Assembly (NCBI GenBank): GCA_016719385.1
Contig: JADJZA010000001.1
Span: 1-64,000, forward strand
Direction of reading: 5' to 3'
DNA length: 64,000 bases
Origin: Candidatus Microthrix subdominans
GTDB taxonomy: Bacteria; Actinomycetota; Acidimicrobiia; Acidimicrobiales; Microtrichaceae
The notes under the pieces were generated by a model. The model made no database searches. It was not told the DNA's origin and saw only the letters and a list, made by a program, of their open reading frames with translations. Shown one piece after another: positions 8,352-16,643 of this stretch. The stretch's first letter is position 1. Each line of letters opens with the position of its first letter. Position numbers and translations under genes: made by a program.

Positions 8352-9638
8352 ATGAGTGCGGGGTCGACCGGGCGGGTCGGGCCGAGCGGTGCGCAGCGAG
8401 GCTGGGCGGCGCTCACCCTCGTGCTGCTTGTCCTGTTTCTGGCGGCACTGATCGTGGCCGTGGTGCGCAACTTTCCGTTCGGCCTGCTCTTCGGGGCGTT
8501 GCTGATCGGAGGGGCGACCACCGCCTATCAGGCAGCGCGCCGTCGCTCCGTTGCCCGAGCGGTGCTGGCCGCAGCGGCCGTGGTGGTACTGCTCGCTGCG
8601 ATCGTGGTGTTGGTCGCCAAGAACATGGTGCTGGATTTGGCCGTGCTCGCCGCGCTCCTGGCGGGTGTCGCCGTTGCCACCCGCCGAACGTTTCAACCGA
8701 CGTCCGAGCTGTCCGAAGTGGATCCGCCGCGTCGACCGGTCGTCATCTACAACCCCAAGTCGGGTGGCGGGAAGGCGGTGTCCAACAACCTGGCGGCGGA
8801 GGCCGCGGCCCGGGGCATCGAGGCGATCGGTTTGCAGCCAGGCGACGACCTGGTGCAGTTGGTCGCTGACGCCGTCGCCCGGGGTGCCGACGGCCTGGCT
8901 GCCGCCGGCGGGGACGGCACGCAGGCTCTGGTTGCGACGTTTGCGGCCGCGAACAACTTGCCGTTTGCGTGCATCCCCGCCGGCACCCGCAACCACTTCG
9001 CCCTCGACCTGGGCGTTGACCGCGACGACGTGGTCGGCGCCCTCGACGCCTTCGTCGCCGGCGGTCGCGAGCGCCGGGTGGACCTGGCCGAGGTGAACGG
9101 GCGGGTCTTCGTCAACAACGTGTCGATGGGGGTGTATGCCTCTGCGGTGCAGAGCGACGGCTATCGCGACGCGAAGGTGTCGACCTTGCTCGACACGGTC
9201 TCCGACGTGGTCGGTCCCGATGCGGACGGCGGCGCGGCGATGCGCTGGCTCGGCCCGGACGGAAGCGATCGCGGGTCGGCCGCGGTGCTGATGGTGTCGA
9301 ACAACCCCTACCGGCTGGGCGCGTTGTTCGGTAACGGGACCAGGCCGCGGCTGGACGGCGGCGTCCTCGGGGTGGCCGCCACACGCGAACGCGGGGAGAG
9401 TCGCCTGTCGTCGTCGTGGACCTGTGCCGAGTTTGTCGTCGAGTCCGACCAGCCCATCCCACTGGGCGTCGACGGCGAGGCGCTGGTGATGGACTCCCCG
9501 GTTGAGTTTCGCTCCCGTCCAGGGGCGCTCCGAGTGCGGGTCGCCCCGCAGCACCCCGGTGGGTCGCCGTCATCGGGTGCCCCAAACGGCCTCGGCGACG
9601 CCCTGCACCGCCTCGTCGCCCTGATCAGCGATAGCTGA
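8352..9638 (+). CDS. Diacylglycerol/lipid kinase family protein with N-terminal membrane region
   Basis: 428 residues. About four hydrophobic segments occupy residues 18-110. The catalytic DAGK domain starts with VVIYNPKSGGGK near residue 130, has the ATP-binding GGDGT near residue 186, and IPAGTRNHFALDLG shortly after, the typical order in this family. A C-terminal beta-rich domain completes the fold. Family members phosphorylate diacylglycerol, sphingoid bases or other lipid alcohols with ATP at the inner membrane face. The membrane domain fused in front is less usual and may anchor the enzyme. Upstream lies palindrome 8266-8282, shared with the CYTH-CHAD gene. Confidence 0.88.
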   Translation: MSAGSTGRVGPSGAQRGWAALTLVLLVLFLAALIVAVVRNFPFGLLFGALLIGGATTAYQAARRRSVARAVLAAAAVVVLLAAIVVLVAKNMVLDLAVLAALLAGVAVATRRTFQPTSELSEVDPPRRPVVIYNPKSGGGKAVSNNLAAEAAARGIEAIGLQPGDDLVQLVADAVARGADGLAAAGGDGTQALVATFAAANNLPFACIPAGTRNHFALDLGVDRDDVVGALDAFVAGGRERRVDLAEVNGRVFVNNVSMGVYASAVQSDGYRDAKVSTLLDTVSDVVGPDADGGAAMRWLGPDGSDRGSAAVLMVSNNPYRLGALFGNGTRPRLDGGVLGVAATRERGESRLSSSWTCAEFVVESDQPIPLGVDGEALVMDSPVEFRSRPGALRVRVAPQHPGGSPSSGAPNGLGDALHRLVALISDS

Positions 9639-9764
9639 GGACGGTTTGCAACCGCGTACGAGAACTTCGTCGAGTGAAAATCCTGCACAGCCTTTCGGAC
9701 GCCGGGTAGCTTCGTCGCACACGCGAGGCCGCTGTGGCGGGTCGCTCGGCAGGGGGAGCGGGTC

Positions 9765-11390
9765 GTGAAGAAGTGGTTGCCGCTGATCGCGTTGGGCACG
9801 GCGCAGTTCGTCATGGTGCTCGATCAGTCGGTGATGAACGTCTCGATCAGCCAGTTGGTCCGCGACTTCGACACCACGGTCACCACCATCCAGGCGGTCA
9901 TCACCCTGTACTGCCTCGTCATGGCGATGCTGATGCTCACCGGCGGCAAGATCGGCGACATCATCGGCCGGCGGCGAGCGTTCACCGTCGGGCTGATCAT
10001 CTACGCATGCGGCTCGGCGTTGACCGCCGTGGCCCCGTCGGTGGCGGTACTGGCGCTCGGGTGGTCGATCCTCGAGGGCATTGGCGCAGCCTTGGTGTTG
10101 CCTGCGCTGGCGGCGTTGATCGCGGGCAACTTCGAGGGTTCGGCACGCAAGGTGGCCTACGCCGTGATCGGCGGGGTCGCCGGTGCTGGGATCGCCATCG
10201 GCCCGATCCTGGGGGGCTGGGCCACCACCGAGCTGTCCTGGCGGGTGGTGTTCGTCGGCGAGGTGGTGCTGGTGCTGTTCATCCTGGCGATGACCCACCT
10301 GATCGGCGACGCAAAGACCGGTGAAACCCCGCCCAAGCTCGACGTCGTCGGAAGCGTCCTGGTGGCAACCGGCCTGGGAGCGGTCGTGCTGGGCACCCTG
10401 CAGTCGTCCACCTGGGGATGGATCAGGCCGAAGGATTCGCCGATCGAAGTGTTTGGCTTCTCGCTGACGATCTTTGTGATCACCGCCGGCGGGGTGTTGT
10501 TGTGGGCATTCGTCACCTGGCAGCACCGTCGTGAGCGGCATGGAAAGGACCCGCTGGTCCACATGGGGCTGCTCGGCATCGTGCCGCTGCGCTCCGGGCT
10601 GATCGGTCTGTTTTCCCAGAACCTCATCCTCATGGGTGTGTTCTTCGTGATCCCCTTGTACCTGCAGTTGGTGATCGGGCTCGATGCGCTGGAGACCGGC
10701 ATCAAGATGCTGCCGGTCTCGATCACGATGTTCATCGCCTCCGCCGTCGGGTCACGCCTGTCGGGCCGCTTCCCGGTTCGGGGCATCGTACGCGCCGGCC
10801 TGATGACCACCGTCGTTGCAATCGTCGCGCTGCTGGCGACGGTCAAGCCGGACTTGGGCGATGCCGGGTTCGCCGTGTCGATGGCGGTGCTCGGCGTGGG
10901 TATGGGCCTGATCGTGTCCCAGCTGGGCAACGTGGTGCAGTCCTCGGTCGATGCCTCCGGTCGAGGCGAGGCGGGCGGGCTGCAATACACCGGACAGCAG
11001 CTCGGCTCGTCGCTCGGGGTGGCGCTGATCGGCGCCATCGTGTTGGCCGGGCTGACCGGTGCGTTTGTCAACCAGGTGGAATCCGACACCAGGATCGCCG
11101 ACGAGGTGAGCGCGCAGGTGAGCGTCGCCGCCCAGCCCGGCATCGACTTCGTTGACTCATCCCAGATCGAGGCGGCGGCCGCCCAGGCCGACATCGACGG
11201 GCGCACCGGCGCCGCCATCGTCGACGACTACGAGACCGCTCAGCTCCAGGCACTCAAGGCCGGATTGCTGGCGGCAGCGCTGCTGGCGCTCGTTTCGCTG
11301 GCGTTCACCGGCGGGCTTCCCCACGAGTCGCCAGCACGCGACGGCGACCCTGCCGATCACGAGCCTGCGGGGAGCCCGGTGGGGGTATGA
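9765..11390 (+). CDS. MFS drug/solute exporter, DHA2 (14-helix) type
   Basis: 541 residues from GTG 9765, preceded by GGGAGC. The N-terminus has LDQSVMNVSISQLVRDF, the usual first-helix signature of EmrB/QacA proteins (D in helix 1). Motif A appears as GGKIGDIIGRRR and the antiporter motif C as GGVAGAGIAIGPILGG. A 14-helix pattern is followed by an Asp/Glu-rich tail. By family it is a proton-driven exporter of drugs or small metabolites in the inner membrane; substrate unknown. A loop of about 65 polar residues before the last helix is longer than usual. It ends 7 nt before the second 17-bp palindrome. Confidence 0.88.
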   Translation: MKKWLPLIALGTAQFVMVLDQSVMNVSISQLVRDFDTTVTTIQAVITLYCLVMAMLMLTGGKIGDIIGRRRAFTVGLIIYACGSALTAVAPSVAVLALGWSILEGIGAALVLPALAALIAGNFEGSARKVAYAVIGGVAGAGIAIGPILGGWATTELSWRVVFVGEVVLVLFILAMTHLIGDAKTGETPPKLDVVGSVLVATGLGAVVLGTLQSSTWGWIRPKDSPIEVFGFSLTIFVITAGGVLLWAFVTWQHRRERHGKDPLVHMGLLGIVPLRSGLIGLFSQNLILMGVFFVIPLYLQLVIGLDALETGIKMLPVSITMFIASAVGSRLSGRFPVRGIVRAGLMTTVVAIVALLATVKPDLGDAGFAVSMAVLGVGMGLIVSQLGNVVQSSVDASGRGEAGGLQYTGQQLGSSLGVALIGAIVLAGLTGAFVNQVESDTRIADEVSAQVSVAAQPGIDFVDSSQIEAAAAQADIDGRTGAAIVDDYETAQLQALKAGLLAAALLALVSLAFTGGLPHESPARDGDPADHEPAGSPVGV

Positions 11391-11397
11391 CGCGCAG

Positions 11398-11414
11398 TCA
11401 CCCGCAGCGGGTGA
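11398..11414. promoter_or_regulatory. Perfect 17-bp palindrome, copy 2 (putative operator)
   Basis: Identical 17-mer to 8266-8282 (TCACCCGCAGCGGGTGA). It starts 7 nt after the MFS stop and ends 69 nt before the ATG of the CYTH-CHAD gene. I saw no third exact copy in the window. Confidence 0.6.
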
Positions 11415-11483
11415 GCAGACCTGGTCGCCGGTCGGTCAAAGTGAGGCACATGGTGAGCTGATGACGCATACGGAGGTCGATAT

Positions 11484-13010
11484 ATGATGGAAGTCGAAAC
11501 GAAGCTGGTGCCGCCGTCGGGTTTTTCCATGCCCGGCCTGTTGGACGTCGTCGTCGGAACACGACCAACCGGTGGAGGCGTCGGCCCAGCCGAACCTGTA
11601 CGGCTCGTCGCCCGCTACTTCGACACCGACGACCTGGCGCTCGCCCGGTCGTCGATCACGTTGAGGTATCGGTCGGATCCAAGCGGGGGTCGATGGACCG
11701 TCAAGCTTCCGGCGAGGTCGCGCAAGTCACACCACCTTGCGCGACGTGAGGTCGACGTCGACGGCCCGGAAACGGACGTGCCCAGAGCGTTGCTGGGGCT
11801 CTTGACCGCCCAACTGCGCGGCAGGACACCGACTGTCGTCGCAACGCTGGTCACCTCCAGGGTTACCCAACGCTTGACGACAAGCGATGGTGCCGGGTTG
11901 GTCGAAGTCGCGGTCGACCACGTCTGCGGCACCCGCACCGACGGTCCAGTGCTGGAGTTCGACGAGGTCGAGGTCGAGCAGCTCGACGGGTTCGGAGCCA
12001 AGCGGGCCCGACGAGCGATGGTGACGGCACTGCGCAGCGCCGGGTGTCGGCGGGGGTCGCAGGTGCCGAAGCTGATGCGGGTGCTCGGCACCGACCAGCT
12101 GGGCCCACCCGACGTGGTCGTCCCAACGTTGCCGCCGGAGCCAACCGTCCATGAGGCCGTCGGGCATGCCATGGCCCGTTCGCTCGATCAGCTGCTGTTC
12201 CATGACCCCCGCATCCGCCTCGGCGGCGATGAGGAAGACCTGCACCAGTTCAGGGTGGCGGTCCGACGGCTCCGGTCCGACCTTCGCACCTTCGTCGATG
12301 TTCTCGACGTGCTCGATGGGCCATCGGCCGCAGCGCTCGCTCGGGAGCTCGGGTGGCTGGCTGATGCCACGAGCGCCCGCCGTGATTTGGATGTGCTGCG
12401 TGCCCGGTTGGTCGCAGCTAAGAACGAGGTTTCGCCGCTGGACACCAAGGCGCTGGAAAAATTGGTGGACCGTTGTGACCTCCAAGCGGAGCAGGCCGGC
12501 GCCATGGTTCTCGAGGCGCTGGAGAGCAGTCGATACGTCGATCTGCTCGACGCGTTGGTGAAATCGGTCGCAGGTCTCGCCGACCCCGATCGGCCCGGCG
12601 CCGGTGAGGTCACCGACAAGGATCACCTCCGGGCGATGGTGCGGCGGCGTTGGAAAAAGCTCGATCGCCACATTGCTCACCTGGAACGGGATCCAAGCCC
12701 GGCGGTGCTCCATCGGACCCGCATCGTCGCGAAACGTTGCCGGGCCGCCCTAGGCGCGGCGCGGCCGATCCTGGGGTCGAGGTCCAAGAAACTCGAGCGT
12801 GACCTGGGTGGCCTGCAGGACGTCCTCGGCGATGTCCACGACTGCGAGGTGGCTCAGGAGTGGTTGCGGCTTGCTGCCAAGGAGCAATGGTCGACGGCGC
12901 TCGTCGCCGGGCAGCTCGTCGCCGGGCTGCGGGCCGAGGAGGAGCGAGGGTGGAACGATTGGCCCGAGGCCTGGAAGCGGGTCGAACATCGGCGTCGTCG
13001 ACGCCGATGA
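11484..13010 (+). CDS. CYTH and CHAD domain protein (polyphosphate-associated)
   Basis: 508 residues; ATG 11484 follows GGAGG by 7 nt. Residues 1 to about 200 form a CYTH triphosphate-tunnel domain: it opens with VETKLVP, the ExExK-type signature, followed by YFDTDDLAL, TLRYR and WTVKLP. Residues about 220-505 form a CHAD domain of helices rich in conserved His and Arg (DLHQFRVAVRRLRSDLRTF, HRTRIVAKRCRAAL), which binds polyphosphate. CYTH domains hydrolyse triphosphates or polyphosphate; this pairing is often linked to polyphosphate granules. The next gene is ppk2, 15 nt downstream, which supports a polyphosphate role. The palindrome upstream suggests shared control with the lipid kinase. Confidence 0.9.
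   Translation: MMEVETKLVPPSGFSMPGLLDVVVGTRPTGGGVGPAEPVRLVARYFDTDDLALARSSITLRYRSDPSGGRWTVKLPARSRKSHHLARREVDVDGPETDVPRALLGLLTAQLRGRTPTVVATLVTSRVTQRLTTSDGAGLVEVAVDHVCGTRTDGPVLEFDEVEVEQLDGFGAKRARRAMVTALRSAGCRRGSQVPKLMRVLGTDQLGPPDVVVPTLPPEPTVHEAVGHAMARSLDQLLFHDPRIRLGGDEEDLHQFRVAVRRLRSDLRTFVDVLDVLDGPSAAALARELGWLADATSARRDLDVLRARLVAAKNEVSPLDTKALEKLVDRCDLQAEQAGAMVLEALESSRYVDLLDALVKSVAGLADPDRPGAGEVTDKDHLRAMVRRRWKKLDRHIAHLERDPSPAVLHRTRIVAKRCRAALGAARPILGSRSKKLERDLGGLQDVLGDVHDCEVAQEWLRLAAKEQWSTALVAGQLVAGLRAEEERGWNDWPEAWKRVEHRRRRRR
12987..13009 (+). other. Hairpin over the CYTH-CHAD stop codon
   Basis: A perfect 10-bp inverted repeat (CATCGGCGTC / GACGCCGATG) with a 3-nt loop spans the stop codon at 13008-13010 and ends 16 nt before the ppk2 ATG. 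In mRNA it could set the relative translation or stability of the two genes. No T tract follows, so it is not a typical terminator. Confidence 0.5.
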
Positions 13011-13025
13011 ACCGGGGGGATTGAC

Positions 13026-13892
13026 ATGGCGAAGCACAAGAAGAAGCACAAGCACGGAAAGCACGGGAACGGCGGTACGCGCAGCAGCATTGCGACGCCC
13101 GACGGGGCCGACCGGCCGAAGCGGCTCAAGCGCAAGCCCTACGAGCGCGAGCTGAAGCAGCTCCAGGTCGAGCTCGTTCATCTTCAGCAGTGGGTCGTCG
13201 ACACGGGGGCGAGGGTGTGCATCGTGTTCGAGGGACGAGACACCGCCGGCAAGGGTGGGGTCATCAAGCGCCTCACCGAGCGGGTGAGCCCACGCGTGTT
13301 CCGCACGGTTGCGCTACCGGCGCCGAACGAACGCGAGAAGTCCCAGATGTACACCCAGCGGTACATGGCGCACTTCCCGGCCGGCGGGGAGATCGTGATC
13401 TTCGACCGCAGTTGGTACAACCGGGCCGGCGTCGAGCGGGTGATGGGGTTCGCCACCGAACAGGAGGTCGAGCGCTTCCTGGAGCTGGTCCCGGCGATCG
13501 AGAAGGTCATGGTCGAGTCCGGGATCATCCTGTTGAAGTACTGGCTGGAGGTCGACCAGGACGAACAGACTCGACGGCTTCGGGCCCGCATCGAGGACGG
13601 CCGGAAAACCTGGAAGCTCTCGCCGATGGACCTGGAGTCGTACTCGCGCTGGTACGACTATTCGCGCGCTCGCGACGCCATGTTCGCCGCCACCGATACC
13701 GACGCCGTCCCGTGGTACGTCGCCGACTCCAACGACAAGCGCAGGGCGCGCCTCAACATCATCAGCCACCTGCTCAGCCAGATCCCCTACGAGCGAAACG
13801 CGCCGGAGCGGGTCGAGCTGCCCGAGCGGGAGGGCCATGGTGACTATGTCGAGCCGGACCGGACGCTGCGATGGGTCCCGGCCCGCTTCTGA
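13026..13892 (+). CDS. ppk2: Polyphosphate kinase 2
   Basis: 288 residues. Cytoplasmic PPK2 enzymes transfer phosphate between polyphosphate and nucleoside mono- or diphosphates. Walker A is FEGRDTAGKGG at about residues 68-78, and the lid/Walker B block IFDRSWYNRAGVERVMGF begins near residue 125. Both match the family, as do NEREKSQMYTQRY and WYDYSRARDAM. A single catalytic domain and this length fit class I PPK2. The first 20 residues are a Lys/His-rich tail (MAKHKKKHKHGKHG), which could bind polyphosphate or metal. It is co-transcribed with the CYTH-CHAD gene. Confidence 0.96.
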   Translation: MAKHKKKHKHGKHGNGGTRSSIATPDGADRPKRLKRKPYERELKQLQVELVHLQQWVVDTGARVCIVFEGRDTAGKGGVIKRLTERVSPRVFRTVALPAPNEREKSQMYTQRYMAHFPAGGEIVIFDRSWYNRAGVERVMGFATEQEVERFLELVPAIEKVMVESGIILLKYWLEVDQDEQTRRLRARIEDGRKTWKLSPMDLESYSRWYDYSRARDAMFAATDTDAVPWYVADSNDKRRARLNIISHLLSQIPYERNAPERVELPEREGHGDYVEPDRTLRWVPARF

Positions 13893-13943
13893 TGCGCTCA
13901 AACGCGGGCTCGTCGTGACCGGCATGCCGCGTGGTCGGGATCG

Positions 13944-15656
13944 ATGAAGACACTGGCGCGCTGGGCCCCAGGGCTGGGGACGTTGCGACGGTACGAGGGG
14001 GCTTGGCTGCGCCCGGACCTGATCGCCGGCGTTGTCTTGGCGGCGATCCTGGTGCCCCAGGGCATGGCCTACGCCGAGCTCGCCGGCCTCCCGCCCGTGA
14101 CCGGGCTTTACACGACGATCGCATGCCTGGTGGCCTACGCCGTGTTCGGACCGTCGAAGGTGCTGGTGCTGGGGCCGGACTCGTCGGTGTCGCCCTTGAT
14201 CCTGGCCGCCATCACGCCCCTGCTCGTCACCGGTGACCCGGAGAGCGCGATCGCCCTGGCCGGGATGCTGGCCGTCCTCGTCGGGGTGATCATGATCGGG
14301 CTCGGGCTCGCCAAGCTGGGCTTCGTTGCGGACCTGTTGTCGAGCGAAGTGCGGGTCGGCTATCTCAACGGCCTGGCGGTCACGATCATCGTGGGGCAGC
14401 TGCCCAAGCTGTTCGGGTTCTCGACCGACGCCGACGGCTTTGTTGACGAGGTGCGCCAGTTCCTTCGGAACGTCGACCGGACCAACCGGGCGACGCTGGT
14501 CACCGGGCTGTGCGTGTTGGCGGTGCTGCTGGTGCTGCCGCGCCTGACGACGATCGTGCCGGCGGTGTTGGTGGCCGTGGTGGGCGCAACGATCGCGTCG
14601 GCGGTGTTCGATCTGGCAGCCTCGGACGTCACCACCGTTGGCGTGCTGCCTCGGGGCGTTCCGGCGCCGTCGCTGCCGTTCACCAGTTGGTCCGATGTCG
14701 TCCCGCTTCTGGTTGGCGCAGTCGGCATCACGATGGTGTCGCTCGCCGACACCATCGCAACCTCCAGCGGCTTCGCCGCCCGACACAACGAGGAGGTGGA
14801 CGCCAACCAGGAGATGGTCGGGATCGGAACGGCCAACATCGCAGCGGGCTTCTTCCAGGGGTTTGCCGTCTCGGTCAGCGGCTCCCGAACGGCGGTCGCC
14901 GACCAGGCCGGTGCCAAGAGCCAGGTGACCGGTCTCGTCGGTGCCGGACTGGTCGCCGCACTGCTGTTGTTCCTCAACGGGCTGCTCGCCGACCTGCCCC
15001 AGACTGCGCTCGCCGCCGTGGTCATCACGGCGGCGCTGTCGCTGATGGACCTTGGCGCCCTCCGGCGCTACGCCAGCATCCGGCCGTCGTCGCTGGTGAT
15101 CAGCCTGGTCGCCGCCGCCGGCGTGATCCTGCTGGGCGTGCTTCAGGGCATCGTCGTGGCCATCGTGCTGGCCGTGCTGCTGTTCTTCCGGCGCAACTGG
15201 TGGCCCCACGGCGCGGTTCTGGGGGAGGTCCCGGAGCTGGGCGGCTGGCACAGCGTGACCGAGCACCCCTCCGCCACCCAGCTTCCCGACATCGTCGTGT
15301 TCCGCTGGGAGGCGCCGCTGTTCTTCGCCAACGCCGGGCAGTTCCGCGACCAGGTCCGTCGCCTGGTGCGGGAGCAGCACCCCGGGTGGGTGGTGTTGCA
15401 GTGCGAGGCGGTCACCGACATCGACGTCACCGCGGCGGAGGTGCTGCGCGACCTGGACGAGGAAGTCAACGCCGCCGGCGTCCACCTGGCCTTCGTCGAG
15501 ATGCGAGACCGACTTCAGAGCCTGGTGAAGCGCTACGGCCTGCACACCACGCTCGACGAGGAACACTTCTACCCGAGCCTCGAACGGGCCCTCGCCGACA
15601 TCACCTCCGCCGCCGCTGAGGGGTCGGTAACCGACCGTCCAGCCGGGCAGACGTAA
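13944..15656 (+). CDS. SulP-family anion transporter with STAS domain
   Basis: 570 residues. The membrane domain begins with the family block around LIAGVVLAAILVPQGMAYAELAGLPP, followed by GLYTTIACLVAYAVFGPSKV and about 11-12 helices up to residue 420. A C-terminal cytoplasmic STAS domain follows (about residues 440-550; ITDIDVTAAEVL-like core, here TDIDVTAAEVLRDL). Family members carry sulfate, bicarbonate or related anions. The substrate cannot be fixed from sequence. It lies 51 nt after ppk2 on the same strand and may share its transcript. Confidence 0.93.
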   Translation: MKTLARWAPGLGTLRRYEGAWLRPDLIAGVVLAAILVPQGMAYAELAGLPPVTGLYTTIACLVAYAVFGPSKVLVLGPDSSVSPLILAAITPLLVTGDPESAIALAGMLAVLVGVIMIGLGLAKLGFVADLLSSEVRVGYLNGLAVTIIVGQLPKLFGFSTDADGFVDEVRQFLRNVDRTNRATLVTGLCVLAVLLVLPRLTTIVPAVLVAVVGATIASAVFDLAASDVTTVGVLPRGVPAPSLPFTSWSDVVPLLVGAVGITMVSLADTIATSSGFAARHNEEVDANQEMVGIGTANIAAGFFQGFAVSVSGSRTAVADQAGAKSQVTGLVGAGLVAALLLFLNGLLADLPQTALAAVVITAALSLMDLGALRRYASIRPSSLVISLVAAAGVILLGVLQGIVVAIVLAVLLFFRRNWWPHGAVLGEVPELGGWHSVTEHPSATQLPDIVVFRWEAPLFFANAGQFRDQVRRLVREQHPGWVVLQCEAVTDIDVTAAEVLRDLDEEVNAAGVHLAFVEMRDRLQSLVKRYGLHTTLDEEHFYPSLERALADITSAAAEGSVTDRPAGQT

Positions 15657-15695
15657 CCCAAGGGGCGCTTGCGGCCGATCAGGCGACCGGTGCGG

Positions 15696-16436
15696 TCAGG
15701 CGCGTGCCCCGGCGGACGTGCGCGCCTCGACCGTCGGGAACAACACGTTGTTCTCCTTGTGGACGTGGAGATGGGTGTCGGCCTCGAGCGCACTCAGTGC
15801 CCGGTACGTCTCGGTGTACGAGGCACAGCCGTCGGCCGGAACCGTGTAGTCGGCCGTGATCTCCCGCAGTTGTTCCAGGAGGCCGCCGACCACCTCGTGC
15901 TCGGCCATCAACGACCGGACCTCACCCGGCAGCTCATCGACCGCTGATCCGGACTGGGCGTCGGTTGAGGACATGAGCGAGCGCATCGCCGGGAACACCA
16001 CCTGCTCCTCCGAGGTGAGGTGTGGCTCGAAGTCGCTGCGGAGTTCGACGAACAGCCGTTGCACCTCTGCGAGTTCAGGATGCCGGTCTCCGTGCACCAT
16101 GGCGATCTTGTCGACCAGCTGACCGAGCCGTGGAAGTTCGTCCCACAGGTAACGGTGGTGCGTCGACTCAATGTGGTCGATCAGATCGATCGGACCGAGG
16201 GAGGCCCACTGAGCGGGCGCCTCGTCCTGATGGATGGACGACAGGTCCTCCGCAACCTTCTGCGCGTCGAGATCGAGTTCGGTGGCAGCGTCGGCGAGGC
16301 TTCGGTCGCCGTGGCAACAGAAGTCGAACCCCCGCCGTTGGAGTTCGGCGGCAAGTGACGGTTTGAGGGTGACGATCTCGCCCAGCGTCATCGTGGGATC
16401 GATCTGATGCGCAGTGTGGTTCGACGGCGTGTCCAT
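15696..16436 (-). CDS. ric: Iron-sulfur cluster repair protein (RIC/YtfE/ScdA family)
   Basis: 246 residues from the ATG at 16436, which follows GGAG; the frame is open to 16511 but without a better start. The N-terminal DUF542-like domain has the signature FDFCCHGDRSL, with two adjacent Cys. The C-terminal part is hemerythrin-like, with spaced metal-ligand His/Glu in HHRYLWDELP, HLTSEEQVVFP, MAEHEVVGG and HLHVHKENNVLFP. These proteins are di-iron enzymes that restore Fe-S clusters after nitrosative or oxidative damage. It is divergent from the iron operon at 16644, and the gap of about 207 bp carries the iron box. Confidence 0.93.
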   Translation of the reverse strand: MDTPSNHTAHQIDPTMTLGEIVTLKPSLAAELQRRGFDFCCHGDRSLADAATELDLDAQKVAEDLSSIHQDEAPAQWASLGPIDLIDHIESTHHRYLWDELPRLGQLVDKIAMVHGDRHPELAEVQRLFVELRSDFEPHLTSEEQVVFPAMRSLMSSTDAQSGSAVDELPGEVRSLMAEHEVVGGLLEQLREITADYTVPADGCASYTETYRALSALEADTHLHVHKENNVLFPTVEARTSAGARA

Positions 16437-16607
16437 GGTGCTCCAGTTCTTGGGTGCGAGCCGACGACGTGCGGCTCGGTGGCTCCCGGTCGCGCGTCCG
16501 TTGCAGGTCAAAGTCGAGACGTACGGTTCCCACCGTACCCATTGGCGCTCCGAGCTGGTCCCCAGCGGGTCGAACGCCGACGCTGCGGCAGTCAGCGAAA
16601 CCCAACC

Positions 16608-16637
16608 TTGACATCGGTTGTTAGGGCAGCCTAAAAA
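16608..16637 (+). promoter_or_regulatory. Promoter with IdeR/DtxR-type iron box
   Basis: TTGACA (16608-16613) and TAAAAA (16632-16637) are separated by 18 nt. TTAGGGCAGCCTAA (16621-16634), a perfect TTAGG-N4-CCTAA dyad matching the core of the actinobacterial IdeR/DtxR box, fills the spacer and enters the -10. A repressor bound here would block RNA polymerase when iron is plentiful. The GTG start of the next gene is only 7 nt after the -10, which implies a leaderless transcript. Confidence 0.8.
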
Positions 16638-16643
16638 TACCGA

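Noticed and set aside
13274..13290. CTCACC...GGTGAG inverted repeat inside ppk2
   Set aside because: Resembles the 17-bp palindrome but not identical and lies in coding sequence; coincidence of codons.
13314..15566. 750-codon open frame antisense to ppk2 and SulP
   Set aside because: It is a by-product of C/G-ending codons on the plus strand; low-complexity His/Arg/Gln translation and no family motifs.
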